This document shows positions 11,230-22,196 of a stretch of 64,000 nt of DNA, piece by piece. This stretch comes from Cheiracanthium punctorium. Lineage: Eukaryota; Arthropoda; Arachnida; Araneae; Cheiracanthiidae. Below the pieces are notes generated by a model. That model was given only the letters and a program-made list of their open reading frames with translations, was not told the origin of the DNA and did no database searches. The stretch lies in the NCBI GenBank assembly GCA_038373885.1, contig JAWZYV010014427.1, positions 62,001-126,000 on the forward strand, given 5' to 3'. Made by a program: the position numbers and the translations under genes. Each line of letters begins with the position of its first letter. Within the stretch, counting starts at the first letter, position 1.

Positions 11230-12515
11230 AATAATAGAATAATGTTTTTTTTCTGTTTAAATTATTTACAAAGTTATTTTTTAATTAAAATAATGTGTAC
11301 ATGTGAAATCAGAGCAGGAATTCAGTGTTTTTTATGTGTAAAAGAATAAGGATTTGGAGATTTCGAGACTAATATGTATATTTTTTAATTTGGTGAAAAA
11401 TAAAATAGCTGATATGCCGATTTTGAGAAAGTAGTTTGTAGCGGTTTGCACAGTTTTAGTCTTGGCGCAATTTACGTAATGAAAGCGTAACGAAATAGTG
11501 TTTTTAAAAACAATCGTAGGTTTTATTAGAATACGGCGTTTAACTTTCCGTGCAGAAATAATGTAGTTATTCAGGCGATTTTAAATGATATATCTTCAGA
11601 ATTTACACCAAATTCCGCCAAATTTCAGAAAATTGAAATTCTCGGATTTTGTGCATCGTAGTTAAAGATGAATAAAATACGTGATAGTTAATAATTTAAT
11701 TAACGGCTACTAATCAATTAGATGCCTGCATTAATATTTGGAGATCGAACCATATAAATGACAGATAACTATTTCGCATTTTGGTTGCTATTAAACCAAG
11801 TCTTCAAATCATTCCTTGAAACAAATTGGTAAAATGGTGCATGTCGGTACTTTGGCGATCGAAGTACCATACGTGTAATAAATAATTGATCCTTATTTGT
11901 TAAAGCAGCTCTATGGAAGTTTCTTTTACTGAAAACTGTTTGAATGGCGTACTTAATACCGTGTAATACATATTTTGTTTTACAAATTCAAAAGTATGCG
12001 GTTTCCTACTTTAATACCGTTCTAGCAAAGTTGGCGACAAATATTCAAATGTAGTGTCATTCTGTATTTAAAAGTGTGTGCTTCTACGTTTGTATTGCTA
12101 ATTCCATGCCACGATTGTGATGAGCCGATTTTACGACCGAATGCCTAGATAATTTTTTTAATCCCGCCAAAAAGGGTGAATAAAATAGGAATTCTGCATA
12201 AACACGAATGGTTTTTAAGATGAATAAGAATGTTTTTTAAGCCCAGAAATGTTAGTGAGTATTGCCTATAGATTATTGCCTTTATTGTCAAGTTTAATTT
12301 GCGGTCCATTTTGGCTATTTGCCATCGACTTGCAGCGCTAATTAAGCCAATACAGCAGTTCTAGCAAAGTAAACATAAATAATTAATTCATTTAATATTC
12401 TATTTTTGTCATTGCTATAGTTTCCGTAGCAACGAATCCACTGTTGCCACTGAAGTTATTAAATTTAACAATTAAGTGAAACAAATAAGTCACCACGTCA
12501 ATTACTCAAACCTGC
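11230..12515 (-). repeat. 2.6-kb repeat unit, inverted partial copy D
   Basis: The reverse complement of this stretch matches about 5080-5990 of copy A and 7440-8590 of copy B, including GCGCCAAG with AAAACTGTGCAAATC and the block around GCAACAACGGATTCCG. It is more diverged than A-C are from each other. Together with A-C it forms a large inverted arrangement centred near the Tc1 element. Confidence 0.65.
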
Positions 12516-12639
12516 TATCCATTACATGAAAATTAAAATTAACTTACTTGCAATTAAAGTAATTTTAATTAATTTATAAAGTTTGCATGAATTACTATGT
12601 GACATTTAATATAAAAGAAATTGCTTTTATGAAATTGTT

Positions 12640-13230
12640 TTTATGTGCTATGACCTAAGATTGACACAAAACCTGGTCCATCTCTCTCACCTAGACGTGG
12701 TCCACCTCTCTGACCTAAGATTGGTCCATCTATTTGGCCTAGGCATGGTCCATCTCTCCCGATCCTCCGGATGACAAGTACAACCCACCTCACTCTATAT
12801 TGTGGATTTCAAGTCGCCATTTTCGGTTATTTGGAAGCCTACATGTTCCCAGAGACTATATAATCAAAATTAGATAGATCACATGTAAAATAAAACTTTT
12901 AATTGTAGAATTATAACTATATGAAAAAATATATTTGACTCACCAACAGCAACAATGATAATATAATTAGCTGAAAAATCATTATGTTTTTTGAGTAGCA
13001 AATAGTAGCACGCCTTACAAAATCTCTTTAAGTGTCTCACTGAGATAGTTGTGCCATATTTTGAGAGGTGCATTCACTAAATATCTGTCTGGTTCATCTC
13101 ACCCGATGGTCCATCTATCCTGGAATTACCCTAAGCATAAACCACATTCAAAACAGTCGCGCTACTGTAAATCGACAGCTGGTGCAAGTACACATCACGT
13201 ACAAATATGCAGGCTACAGAAGAGATGTGT
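12640..13230. repeat. Short GGTCCAYCT repeats; otherwise unassigned
   Basis: GGTCCATCT or a one-base variant occurs five times (near 12678, 12710, 12733, 12758 and 13108), with CTCTCNCCTA-type sequence between. This may be the end region of the pogo-like relic next to it. No gene is seen. Confidence 0.3.
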
Positions 13231-13494
13231 TTAACAAACGAGTGAATTTACCATTTCAAATTGATGTGATCGAGTCACACAAAAAAGGAAATTCAGAAAG
13301 AAAGTTAGCGGTTGCATTTGGTTGCGGAAAAACTGAAAGTGCTTATTTTAAAGCAAATAGATGATTTTATTTTGGCAAATTCAAAATTCATGAAGAATAC
13401 CAGGATAAATCAGATGCCTTTGTCAGAAGTAAAAAATAGAAACGGAAGCACTCTTGGAGAGAGAAAAAAGAATGAAACAATCCGAAATTTCTAA
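13230..13494 (+). pseudogene. Tigger/pogo transposase N-terminal fragment
   Basis: The frame contains LPFQIDVIESHKKGNSERKL followed by AVAFGCGKT, which fits the CENP-B N-terminal helix-turn-helix of Tigger/pogo transposases (a V-I-E...G...L...F-G-x-x-K-T pattern). A frameshift near 13325 moves the reading to LILKQIDDFILANSKFMKN, the expected next helix. The DNA-binding CENP-B C-terminal and DDE domains are absent. It is a short dead fragment, with no inverted repeats found around it. Confidence 0.6.
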
Positions 13495-13746
13495 CTATTT
13501 CTTAAAATTTAAAAATATCTTTATATTACTGCTTATATATTAGTATGCAGTTTCATAAATAACAAAACAAATAGTATTGTTTATCATTTTTCTTTCCTTC
13601 GTTATCAAATGTTTGTACTTCTTTGAGAGACCACCTCTGTTGGCGACCGATTTCTCACGGAACGGTGGGTGGTTGCTCCCGAGAAGTTTCACTGCAGTTA
13701 GTTTTTGAATGATTTGTTTTTTAAATTTCACTCTATATTTTCATAT

Positions 13747-14675
13747 TGTTACGAATTTTCGGGGCAACCCGCTGTTCTGGGGGTTTGAAATAGTTTAAAA
13801 TTCGTATTCTACGCTTCAAATAGTTACATTTTGCTTTTTGTTGCATCAAAATCGGTCAACCAGAACCGGAGATAGGGAGGTCTCAGTTTCCCTATTCATC
13901 CCCCCATTTCCTTTTCCCCTATTGTGGGGTTTCTAGAAATCTCGAGAAATATTGTTCGTAGGCCTCCGGTAACTTCACTTTTGGCGACTTCTTTTTGGCG
14001 CCAAATTTGGCGATACTTCGCCAAAAGTCGCCAAGCGTGGCTACATATTCTGGTCATTTGGCGCGATTTGCCCAATGGGGCTTGTAAAGATACTTTTCTG
14101 CATTACCATTCATAATAGCTCAATATTTTTCTTCTATGACGTAACAAAATTCCCGCCTAATGTGGAATCTTCGAGAAATAGACTCTTCTGGAAGCTTCTT
14201 GTAGCTTCTGCGTTGCCTATAAATACAAGCATTCGGAGGCCCCAGTTCAGTGTGTGAATCGAGCTCTCTGAGTGAGTACGCTTGCTTTCCTCTCTGAATT
14301 GATAGTGAAGGATAGTGAAGGACTGATAGTGAAGGACTGAATTGATAGTGATAGTCTGCTTGGTTTTCGAAGCTGTTTATAAAATGGTGTGTGTAAATTC
14401 TTTATTACTGAGTCTTGAGGGATTGCTTGCGATATCTCTCGTATATTCCCGCTGAATTTTTGCCTGTGGAAGTGTTTTATTTTGTGTGAGAAATACCGCG
14501 TTTGTGAGAGCTTCAGATCTAAGCGGACTTTTAAAAGCACATTACTGTTTGATTGTGGTGAATTTTGTATAGCTGATAGTTCGACGAAGTTCTAGAAGCA
14601 ATAAAGTTCGTTTTCCATCCTGACAAGTGGACTCTTTACTAGAACTTTCTACACCAACTAAAATTTAGAACGACA
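13747..14675 (+). mobile_element. Solo LTR of a Gypsy-like element
   Basis: Begins TGTTACGAATTTTCGGGG, a common start of arthropod Gypsy LTRs, and ends about 14675 at CGACA. In order it has GC-richer U3 sequence with repeated GGCGCCAAA and CGCCAAAAGTCG phrases, a TATAAATA box (14218-14225), a probable RNA start near CAGTGTGTG, and AATAAA at 14600-14605. No internal region follows and no second LTR is near, so it is probably a solo LTR. A target duplication is not clear, so the right end is uncertain. A reverse-complement copy begins at 63871. Confidence 0.65.
14218..14225 (+). promoter_or_regulatory. TATA box of the solo LTR
   Basis: TATAAATA lies upstream of a run of GATAGTGAAGGA repeats (14301-14350) and about 375 bp before the AATAAA signal, the arrangement expected for U3, R and U5. 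Confidence 0.55.
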
Positions 14676-15542
14676 AACCCAGGAATAGCAGATTTTTCTG
14701 CAACAATACATTTAATAGGCAATATTTATACTCTCTGAGAAGTTTACTAGTAGTAAACATTAATAGAAAGAATTAAAAATTTAAATCCTTACTTTTTTCT
14801 GATAATAAACTGTGTAGAATTCTTTTAAACTGAAAATAATAGCAGGATGTCTGAGAAATATAATCTTTAAAAATAACTTAAAAGCAATTTACTTATATTT
14901 TTGATCAAAAGGAAATGCCGCCTATATTTGGCCCACATATTAGAAATATTGAGTATTTAAAAAAAGGTATTAAATTAATTTAGATGAAAACATATTATTA
15001 AATAATATTCTTTGTTAACCTAATTCTTTATCTTACTTCCATAATAGTAGGGAGCTTAGAATTTCAAAGATTTGTAAAGATTCTTCAATCAAAAACACGC
15101 ATAAAATGTTTTTTCTTTCACGAAATTCATGTAAGATATGGCAGCAGAAGCATTTATCCCTTTAATTGAGTAAGTGCTCACTGGATAATAAATTTATTTT
15201 CTTAAAATTCTTGGGAGGCTTTCAGTGTGTTGAACACCGGCGTTCACTTTTAATGATTGCTTGTCAGCGAGAAGAAGACTCATTCAAATTAATATGTTTG
15301 GTAATTACATTACAAAGTTTTTTATTTACTTTAGAAAGACCTTATCTTGCATTGGTTCTTCTGCGAAGTTATTATAAGTCGTTTGTCAGCATCTTCTTCG
15401 TAAAACAGAAGAAAATGAAATGAGTGGCTAGTAAAAACTGTACAGACGACTGACTCTATTTAAACTTTTTAAATATTTTTTTATCTAAAAATTTTAGAAA
15501 TCCCAAAGAAATATTTAGCATTCGAATATTTTTCGATGCTAT
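14676..15542. other. No recognisable feature
   Basis: AT-rich sequence. An 85-codon frame at 15166-15423 resembles nothing I know and has no supporting context. I see no repeat shared with the rest of the window. Confidence 0.4.
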
Positions 15543-15933
15543 TAATGACTATGTGATTTTATCTCTCACCCCCTTTATTGAAAATTGTCCGAAAAATGTG
15601 TCCCAAAAATGCGACATAAAAGTATGCGAAATAATTTTACATATATTTAAATACTACTTGCTCACAACAGCATTAATCTATTGTTACAATATTTCGTAAG
15701 CTGTAGAATATGCATCACATGTATTTTTTACATATATTTAAATACTATTAGTTAACAACAGCTTTAATCTATTGTTACAATATTTCGTAGGCTGTAGAAT
15801 ATGCATCAAATGTATTTTTCTATAAGTAGGTTACAATCATAAAAATTTCAACATAGGGTTACCAGGCGAAATACACGAAAGATGAGAGATTAAATGACAT
15901 AGTCAATTAATATCGTTTTAATATGGCAATAAT
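15543..15933 (+). mobile_element. Short TIR repeat R4, copy 2
   Basis: Matches 4305-4667 from TTAATGACTATGTGATTTTA to ATATGGCAATAAT but lacks the last 60 bp with the G/C hairpin. A stretch of about 100 bp (ACATATATTTAAATACTA to GCATCA) is duplicated in tandem inside it. Confidence 0.55.
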
Positions 15934-15998
15934 CCAGTGTTTACATTTATTTTCAAAAGAGACAATCCGGACACGAACCCGTTTTTCACAAGCACTCG

Positions 15999-16997
15999 CC
16001 CAGACAGCAGAGCAAATTTGCATCAAACTTGCAGCAAGCTTGATTTATCAAGTCAATAAACTTTAATTAAGCTTGAAAATTTCAAGCGTGTAAGCTTAAT
16101 GAAAGCTGGAATCAAGTGTTCAAGTTTACACTAGCCCAACTTGCATCAAGCTTGACATAGCAAGCTTGAATCAAGCTTGGCATAGCAAGCTTAATTCGAA
16201 CTAAAAAAAAATTCTAAAAAAAATTTCTTAAATACATGGGTCGCCGGTCGGCGATCTCGCCTCATACATTTCTTTTTCCACGCATTTTCCCCTCTACACT
16301 GGAACCTGAAGTTATTTTAATCTGTTTTGGCCTAGCGTCCGCGACTGGTATCGATATAGGGAGCTTAGGCTTGGGAAGCCAGCGTCCTAACCAGTATTCC
16401 AATTTAAAATGCGACATGACTAAAGTTTGAAGTGTTTGTTATGGTTGTCACGCCCTTTTTCGGTGAGATTGATCAGTATTGGCCGATGGCAGATTCCGAT
16501 CTCCTTCTTTTATTTTTCCATGGGATGAATCAAAATTTAAATAATGTTATGTGTGATTTATAGACTCTACTAATAGGGAAATAAGCATAATATAAATTTA
16601 AAAGCAGCACATGTTTTAAAACTTTCAATATCACAACACTCATGTTGGGCAATATTGGCCAAAATCGAGACAAACTACTGATTTTGAAATCAGTTTTGTA
16701 GTATATTTGTATTTTATTTTGCAGAATTTCAATATTTTGGAAATATAGAATTTTTTTTCAATTCTACGGTCATGCACATTTATGACTGATGATAAATTAT
16801 TTGTTATTGTCGCTGACAGTTGATTGAAGCTTGACAGTTCAAATGACTTAAATGCAGCGGGAAAATATTTGCTGACTCATTTTTTTGTAATCTCCAAGCT
16901 TGCTGCAAGCTTAAAATGAATTGAACTGTCAAGCTTGTATTAGTACGTCAAATTCGAAGAAATGTCAAGCTTGATTTAAGCTTATGTGCTGTCTGGG
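15999..16997 (+). mobile_element. CCCAG-family non-autonomous transposon, copy 1
   Basis: A 999-bp element. The family ends are CCCAGACAGCACA and its complement TGTGCTGTCTGGG; here the left end reads CCCAGACAGCAGA. It is flanked by CG on both sides (15997-15998, 16998-16999), a 2-bp duplication. Both arms are full of CAAGCTTGA repeats. The middle holds a tRNA-like segment in antisense. It has no coding capacity. The 2-bp, variable-sequence duplications in all three copies could suit CACTA/EnSpm or ISL2EU-type elements; the class is an inference. Confidence 0.75.
16335..16416 (-). repeat. tRNA-like segment inside CCCAG copy 1
   Basis: On the minus strand it reads TGGTTAGGACGCTGGCTTCC, a D-arm and anticodon-arm-like run, and about 25 bases later ATCGATACCAG, a degraded T arm/B box. 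The same place in copy 3 (46548-46628) is better preserved. Probably tRNA-derived; not a functional tRNA here. Confidence 0.45.
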
Positions 16998-17163
16998 CGG
17001 TTACAACGAGCACATACTGTGAGCACGTTATAAGTGGGTTCTGTTTTCAATAGGACATGGTACAATCCACAACGTACAGTCGATCCCGCCTAATAGAATA
17101 GCCAATTTGCCAAGAAAATTTATTCTAGCTAGTCTGCCAGTGGTCGAAATTCGACCATAAAGC

Positions 17164-17168
<5 letters not shown>

Positions 17169-17197
<29 letters not shown>
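17169..17197. repeat. Poly-T tract
   Basis: A run of about 29 T. It may be the A-tail of an antisense retroposed sequence, but no such sequence is recognisable beside it. Confidence 0.6.
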
Positions 17198-17200
<3 letters not shown>

Positions 17201-17481
17201 TGAGCTTGAATAAAGTTCTTCTGTCAAAGAGTATGTCTCAAGATTCCATATAGAGTGGAACCTATTAAAGTGACCACCTTGGCTAAGAGACCATCTGTCT
17301 ATAGTGACCACTTTTGTACAATTTCACTTTACAACCACCAATCTTTTCTGTGAAGACGGTGTTTTCGTAAAGACTCTATTTTGCTAAATGCAAAGGCAGC
17401 TCCAGCGAGTGGGTCATAGGGGTCATCTCCCTCTACCGACCTTGGATTTCACACGTTCCCGTACGATTTCACATATTCAGT

Positions 17482-17715
17482 TTACGTTTTGAACAGTTTA
17501 GGATAATCTAAAAAGTCTAGTGGCCCGCTCCGAAAATTCAGCCTAGAGCCGACCTCGGCTAAAGGCCTATTATGTTCGGAGTTATAAAATCTTAAAACGC
17601 CGAATGATTGAACTAAACTCCCTGAGGCGTACCACTTACCATGCATAAAACCTTGCTGCCTCAATAAATTTGCACTTTTATCGAATGATTGTCCTTGAGA
17701 TTTATTTACTGCCAT
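17482..17715 (-). pseudogene. PIF1/Helitron-type helicase C-terminal fragment
   Basis: The minus-strand frame reads MAVNKSQGQSFDK, then GFMHGKWYASGSLVQSF and VLRFY. This matches the end of PIF1-like and Helitron helicases (NKSQGQTFDKV...HGQLYVALSRVRS). The ALSRV motif is damaged here (ASGSLV). Such helicases unwind DNA during rolling-circle transposition or genome maintenance. Only about 75 residues remain, and no Rep domain or Helitron end was found, so it is a scrap. EEP nuclease domains are linked to this helicase class in Helentrons, but the nearby EEP cassette is separate. Confidence 0.65.
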
Positions 17716-18970
17716 CGCAAATGCATCGAAAATATTTGGAAATTGAGTATTTAGAAAGGATATGGTAAAATAGTACCAGAATATTTTATAAGTGGAATTA
17801 AAATTCTTTTATTGCCTGCGGTTCCAGTTCAAACTTCGCAATTAATAGCATTACGATATAAACTTGATGCGCATTTTTGTTCCATTCACTAATGCTTTCT
17901 TTGTATTTAAGCTTCTGATTAGTATAACGATGCAAATAACTTTTAATACTAACTTAAGTGGTGGCAAACTACGGTATTTTTCGATTAGCCAGGCGCAAAT
18001 CCCACCAACTGTTGTTGTTAGGAAACGTTTAAAGACTACTTCTAGAACACTGTCGTTCCCCAAAACAAAGCCGGAAGTTTTAATCCGTATACAAAATATT
18101 ATTTATGTACAGAATTCAATATATACAAAAATATCAATATACTAAAAAGAAATTTGTATGCTTATTAGGTAACATAATGTGAAATTGGGGAAAGCGTGTG
18201 GAATTAAATTAAAATACGAAACTAAATTAAACTTCTAAAATATGGAAAGGGATAAACAACTGTGTGCTGGAAATCGCTTTAGCTTTGTAAGCATTTGGCG
18301 CAGATCACAATTATTGCAATTTTTCACTTGCTCTCGGTTAACCGAAAAAAAAAACCAAACCACTCATAGTCAAAGAATTCAAAAACTCTACTGGATGGTA
18401 ATTGGTTTTTGTCATCATAGTAAATTGTTTTATTATAACTATGGTGATATGTTCTCTATTCATCAGATATTCGATTACGTCAGCATTAATAAAAGTTCAG
18501 TCATCATTTTTAGGACTTTTCTATTTTAACTGACTTCAATTTGTTCACTTCACTAATAGTATTATTTCAATAATAATAATATCACATTTCATTAATAATA
18601 TTATTTTCATTCCCTATTAATTGCAGAGGTATTTCTTCAATAATATTTTCGTAGAAAATTTGCTTTAGCATATTGCGTGGCGGGAGATTGTGAAGAAATT
18701 GTCAAATTGGCGCGTTTCTGAGGAGCGTCTCTTGGATTACAACCTGCCCTGTTCGGTTCGTTTTTCCACAGCTTTAACCCTTTGGAGCGCAACCATTTCC
18801 CAATGCTGAAAAAAGGGCAGCTGTTACCATCACTCGATTTAACTACTAGCAAGATGCAATGGGTGCCAAAAATGGTCTCTAGATCTGTGTCACGCGATGA
18901 ATGATTCGATCGTAGAGCCATATACAGAGCAATAACGCACCATTTTTTAGGATTAGAACCATCGACCTCA
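17716..18970. other. No recognisable gene
   Basis: AT-rich. A frame of 127 codons on the minus strand (18637-19020) overlaps the hAT end and resembles no family; I treat it as chance. Several ATTAATAATA-like runs occur near 18550-18620. Confidence 0.4.
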
Positions 18971-19304
18971 CACAAAGCCAGGGCCGGCCTAAGGCGTGTG
19001 CGACGTGTGCAAGCGCACACGTTTTTTTCGTCGAGAGGGGCGCCGAAATGAGAAAAATGTTTAAAAAATAAGTGTTAAAATTTAAATATTTATGTATCTT
19101 ATGTATGTTTGAATGCAAATCACCATTTGAATGAGTTTTTGTTCAAAAAATAAATTTTTCTTGAAGGTTCAGTAAAGAGATTAGTTTCAAGAAGCGTTTA
19201 CCTCCATTGTTTTGACTGAACTGAACAAATGTAGATAACTGAGTCTTCTATCACGCGTTTAGTCTGTCTGTCGCGTCGGCTTACAATGGCGACCAACATG
19301 ACGG

Positions 19305-19495
19305 CAGTAGCGGATTCAGGGGAGGGATGCACTTTGAGTATCTAAAGTGATCTTTTTTAATCACTTAGCCCCTCCTAAAAGTTTTTACATTGGTTTAGAC
19401 TAAAATTTTGCTTTATGGTATATTTTGTTTGGGTGAAATAAGCTTTTTTCAAAATTTAGCCCCTCTCCAAAAAAGAATTTTTGGCTCCGCCACTG
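19305..19495. mobile_element. Small hAT MITE nested in the hAT
   Basis: 191 bp with ends CAGTAGCGGATTCA and TTTTGGCTCCGCCACTG, imperfect inverted repeats of the CAGTGGCGGA type. The flanks CATGACGG and CCTGAAGG match at 6 of 8 positions, as expected for an old hAT duplication. It has no coding. It lies in the 5' part of the host hAT transposase region. Confidence 0.65.
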
Positions 19496-19888
19496 CCTGA
19501 AGGCAGACCTTAGGTTACGTGAAGAGTTAAGAGGCTTTGGCTATTGTATTCTCGAGAAAGCAATAGTGTTTACAGGTTCTGTTGTAAGATATTTAGTACT
19601 GCAAGTTCCATTAAAACTTTATCAGATCAAAGTGGCAACTATGACTGGAGGCACATTGGAACTATACTGAATCGTCATGAAACTTCTTCTACTCACCTAA
19701 AATGCTATAAAAAATGGGTGGACGCGGAAAAGGGACTGAGCACAGGTAAAACAATCGATGATGAAAATCATAAAATAATTGCCCTAGAAAAAGAACGATG
19801 GCAAAATGTTCTTGAACAACTTCTTGCCATAACACAATTTCTTGCCCAGAACCAAATGGCTTTCCGAGAGACAAATGAAACTTTGTAA

Positions 19889-20625
19889 AAAATAAATTAA
19901 AAAAAATTAAAAATCTGAAATTCTTGCATATTTTATTTACGCACTCGGCTGGAAGAATTTCAGTTTTTTTTTTTTTTAATCTATTCAATCAATTCTGCCA
20001 TATAGAGGAAAATGATAACTGTAAGTGCTCATACAGACTCCTGTTCGCATAATTTTGTTGCTGAAAATTGCATCCACTGTTGTTTCGCCCCTAGTGGTGA
20101 AATGTTTTGGATTAGTGCTTATTGGAAAATCTAAAATACCCATTTCAGTTATGAAATCGGATCCTTGATCGGAATTTAATTCTATGTTAAAATCTCCAAC
20201 TAAAACAGACTTATAATCATCCTCCTTCAGTAACGTTTCGAATATAGCGTCGAATTTATCCTCACAAGAAATGCGAGGACTAGCGTATGTAACTGCAAAT
20301 CTCACTTTATCTTGAATATACGCAACGACCATTTGAACATCATTGATCTGGCTCGTGTAGGCACGGGTAAAGCGTTTCATTAAGTTTTCCTTTATAAAAA
20401 TCATAACTGCAGATGGTTTTCTGTTTTGGAAACCACTGTCTAACCGTTCGACCAAAATGAATCCTGATATTTGAAAACCATCTGAAGGGATAGTCCATGT
20501 TTCCGTTAGCAATATCAAATCAATCTGCAAAAAATATGGATCAAACGGAAAAGCGACCACGGTGCGCCGCGTAGACAAAAATTCCGTGCTTGAAAGAAAC
20601 AGCAACTGAGTGCTAAAAAAAAACA
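19889..20625 (-). mobile_element. EEP-endonuclease cassette, copy B (uninterrupted)
   Basis: It interrupts the hAT transposase between the codons for TNETL and its continuation at 20626, so its edges are sharp. Read on the minus strand: T-run ending in TAG, then CACTCAGTTGCTG, an open EEP frame, a stop, a T/A-run, the conserved hairpin and a T-rich tail. The length is about 737 bp including the A/T tracts. It has no other coding. T-rich direct repeats at the edges could be a target duplication, but low complexity makes this unsure. Confidence 0.75.
19985..20614 (-). CDS. Stand-alone EEP-domain endonuclease frame
   Basis: About 208 residues open without a stop. Motifs in order: LILLTETWT (catalytic Glu region, about residue 40), KPSAVMIFIKENL, VAYIQDKVRFAVTYASP, VLVGDFNIEL (Asp-x-Asn), TTRGETTVDAIFSN (Asp) and TYSYHFPLYGRID (terminal His). 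The usual Asp before that His is Tyr. The fold is that of AP-endonuclease-like nucleases of LINEs and Helentrons, which nick DNA. There is no ATG before the first motif: the frame begins right after a pyrimidine tract and AG, so either it is an exon of a longer gene or it is 5'-truncated. The first 30 residues of the usual domain, with the Asn motif, are degenerate or missing. Confidence 0.65.
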   Translation of the reverse strand, partial: STQLLFLSSTEFLSTRRTVVAFPFDPYFLQIDLILLTETWTIPSDGFQISGFILVERLDSGFQNRKPSAVMIFIKENLMKRFTRAYTSQINDVQMVVAYIQDKVRFAVTYASPRISCEDKFDAIFETLLKEDDYKSVLVGDFNIELNSDQGSDFITEMGILDFPISTNPKHFTTRGETTVDAIFSNKIMRTGVCMSTYSYHFPLYGRID

Positions 20626-22051
20626 ATGAGCAATGGAAATTATTTAGGACTTGTTGAACTAATTGCTCAATTTGATCCTGTAATGAAGGAACATGTATCT
20701 AGAGTATTGGCAAATGAAAAAAAAAGGCTGTCTGTCATACTTAGGGAAAAATCATACAAAACGAATTATTGACTCTGATGGGAGATAAAGTAAAAGAAGA
20801 AATAGTAAGTAGAATTAAAACAGCCAAATACTATGCACTGATTCTCGACTGCACAGGCAATTTAAGTAGGAAAGAACAGCTTTCTGTTGTTTTGAGGTAT
20901 GTTTATAAAACAAAAGAGCAAAGAGTTGGAATTTGCGAAAGTTTCCTATATTTCATTTAAATAATAGATACTTCAGGAAAAGGAATGTCGGAAACCGTCT
21001 TAAAAAAACTACAGGAGTACGACTTGGATATTTCTAATTGCAGAGTCCAAGGGTATGACAATGGGACAAATTTGTAAGACAAACACTGCGGACCGCCAAA
21101 AAAAAATTTAGAAAAAAATGAGAGACTCTTTTTTGTACCATGCACTAACATATCCTAAACTTGGCACTGAGCGATCTTGAAAAATCCTCAGTGCCAACAG
21201 TTACTATTTTTGGAACAATTCAGCGATTGTTTGTGTTTCTTAAGTCATCGGCAAAAAGTTGGAGCAAATTGTTAGAGAGACTGTCGCAGTCAGATGAGGC
21301 ATCATCATTATTTGGGCCTTCTCTTACATTAAAAGAACTTCGAATAACTCGCTGGGAAGCACGAATTGAATCACTGAAAGCTATAGATATCAGATTGTGC
21401 AAAGACGACAGGCACTTTGGGACCTGCATGAGGATGCATCATTTGAAGATGAAGTTAGAAGTGAGGCAAATTCCTTATCCGAATCTATAGAAGATTTTGT
21501 CTTCTTATTGTCACTGATTGCATGTTATGATGTCCGGTTTGAAATAAACATCGCAAGCAAAATATTGCAATCAATGAACGTGAATTTTCCTCAAGCTGTG
21601 TCTATTTTGAAGTCCGTTGGGGACTTTATGGGGATTTCCGAGAAAACGGATTTTTTAGTTGTTTAGTGAAAGCGAAAGAGTTGGCTGAAGATTTAGAAGT
21701 GGAAGGAAAATTCAAAACACCGCGGGTTAGAAGGAAGAAGAAGAATTTTGATTATGGGGCTATGGCGAAGCACCGATTGATCACCAAGATTGTTTTTCGG
21801 AGTTTTTTTTTTTTTTTTACGACTTTTTGAAACAGCTAAAATGGCTGTTCAAGAGAGATTTGAACAACTCAAGGACAAGATGTCAAATTTTAATTTTCTT
21901 TTTAAACTTGATGAATTATCCAACAGAGATGACTTGTTAGTAAAATGCAAAGACTTAGAAGATCTCGTTTCGGATGGGGATGACAGGGACATCAAAGGAG
22001 GTAAGTTATGCGAAGAGCTGATATCTGTTAAGAACCTCATCCGAAATAAAG

Positions 22052-22196
22052 GTACGTAACACGTTCAAGTTTTAGGTATTCAGATTTTATCAGCTTGATT
22101 TAATGTTCAGTTAGTTAATTCATAATAGATTTAGGCTCCAACAGATTTTTTTTCAGAATAAAAAACAGTTTTTAATTTCTCTTTGTTTGATTTTAG
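22052..22196 (+). other. Intron in the hAT transposase
   Basis: AAAG/GTACGT at the left and TTTGATTTTAG/GCG at the right. Splicing joins ...IRNKG to EKTPLNVLNFL in frame, which is continuous with the hAT family pattern. 145 bp, GT-AG. Confidence 0.75.

Noticed and set aside
18637..19020. 127-codon minus-strand frame
   Set aside because: It crosses the hAT boundary and resembles no protein family.
17482..20626. A single Helentron joining the helicase scrap and the EEP frame
   Set aside because: In Helentrons the EEP domain follows the helicase; here both are on the minus strand but the EEP lies upstream and inside a hAT, so they are independent.
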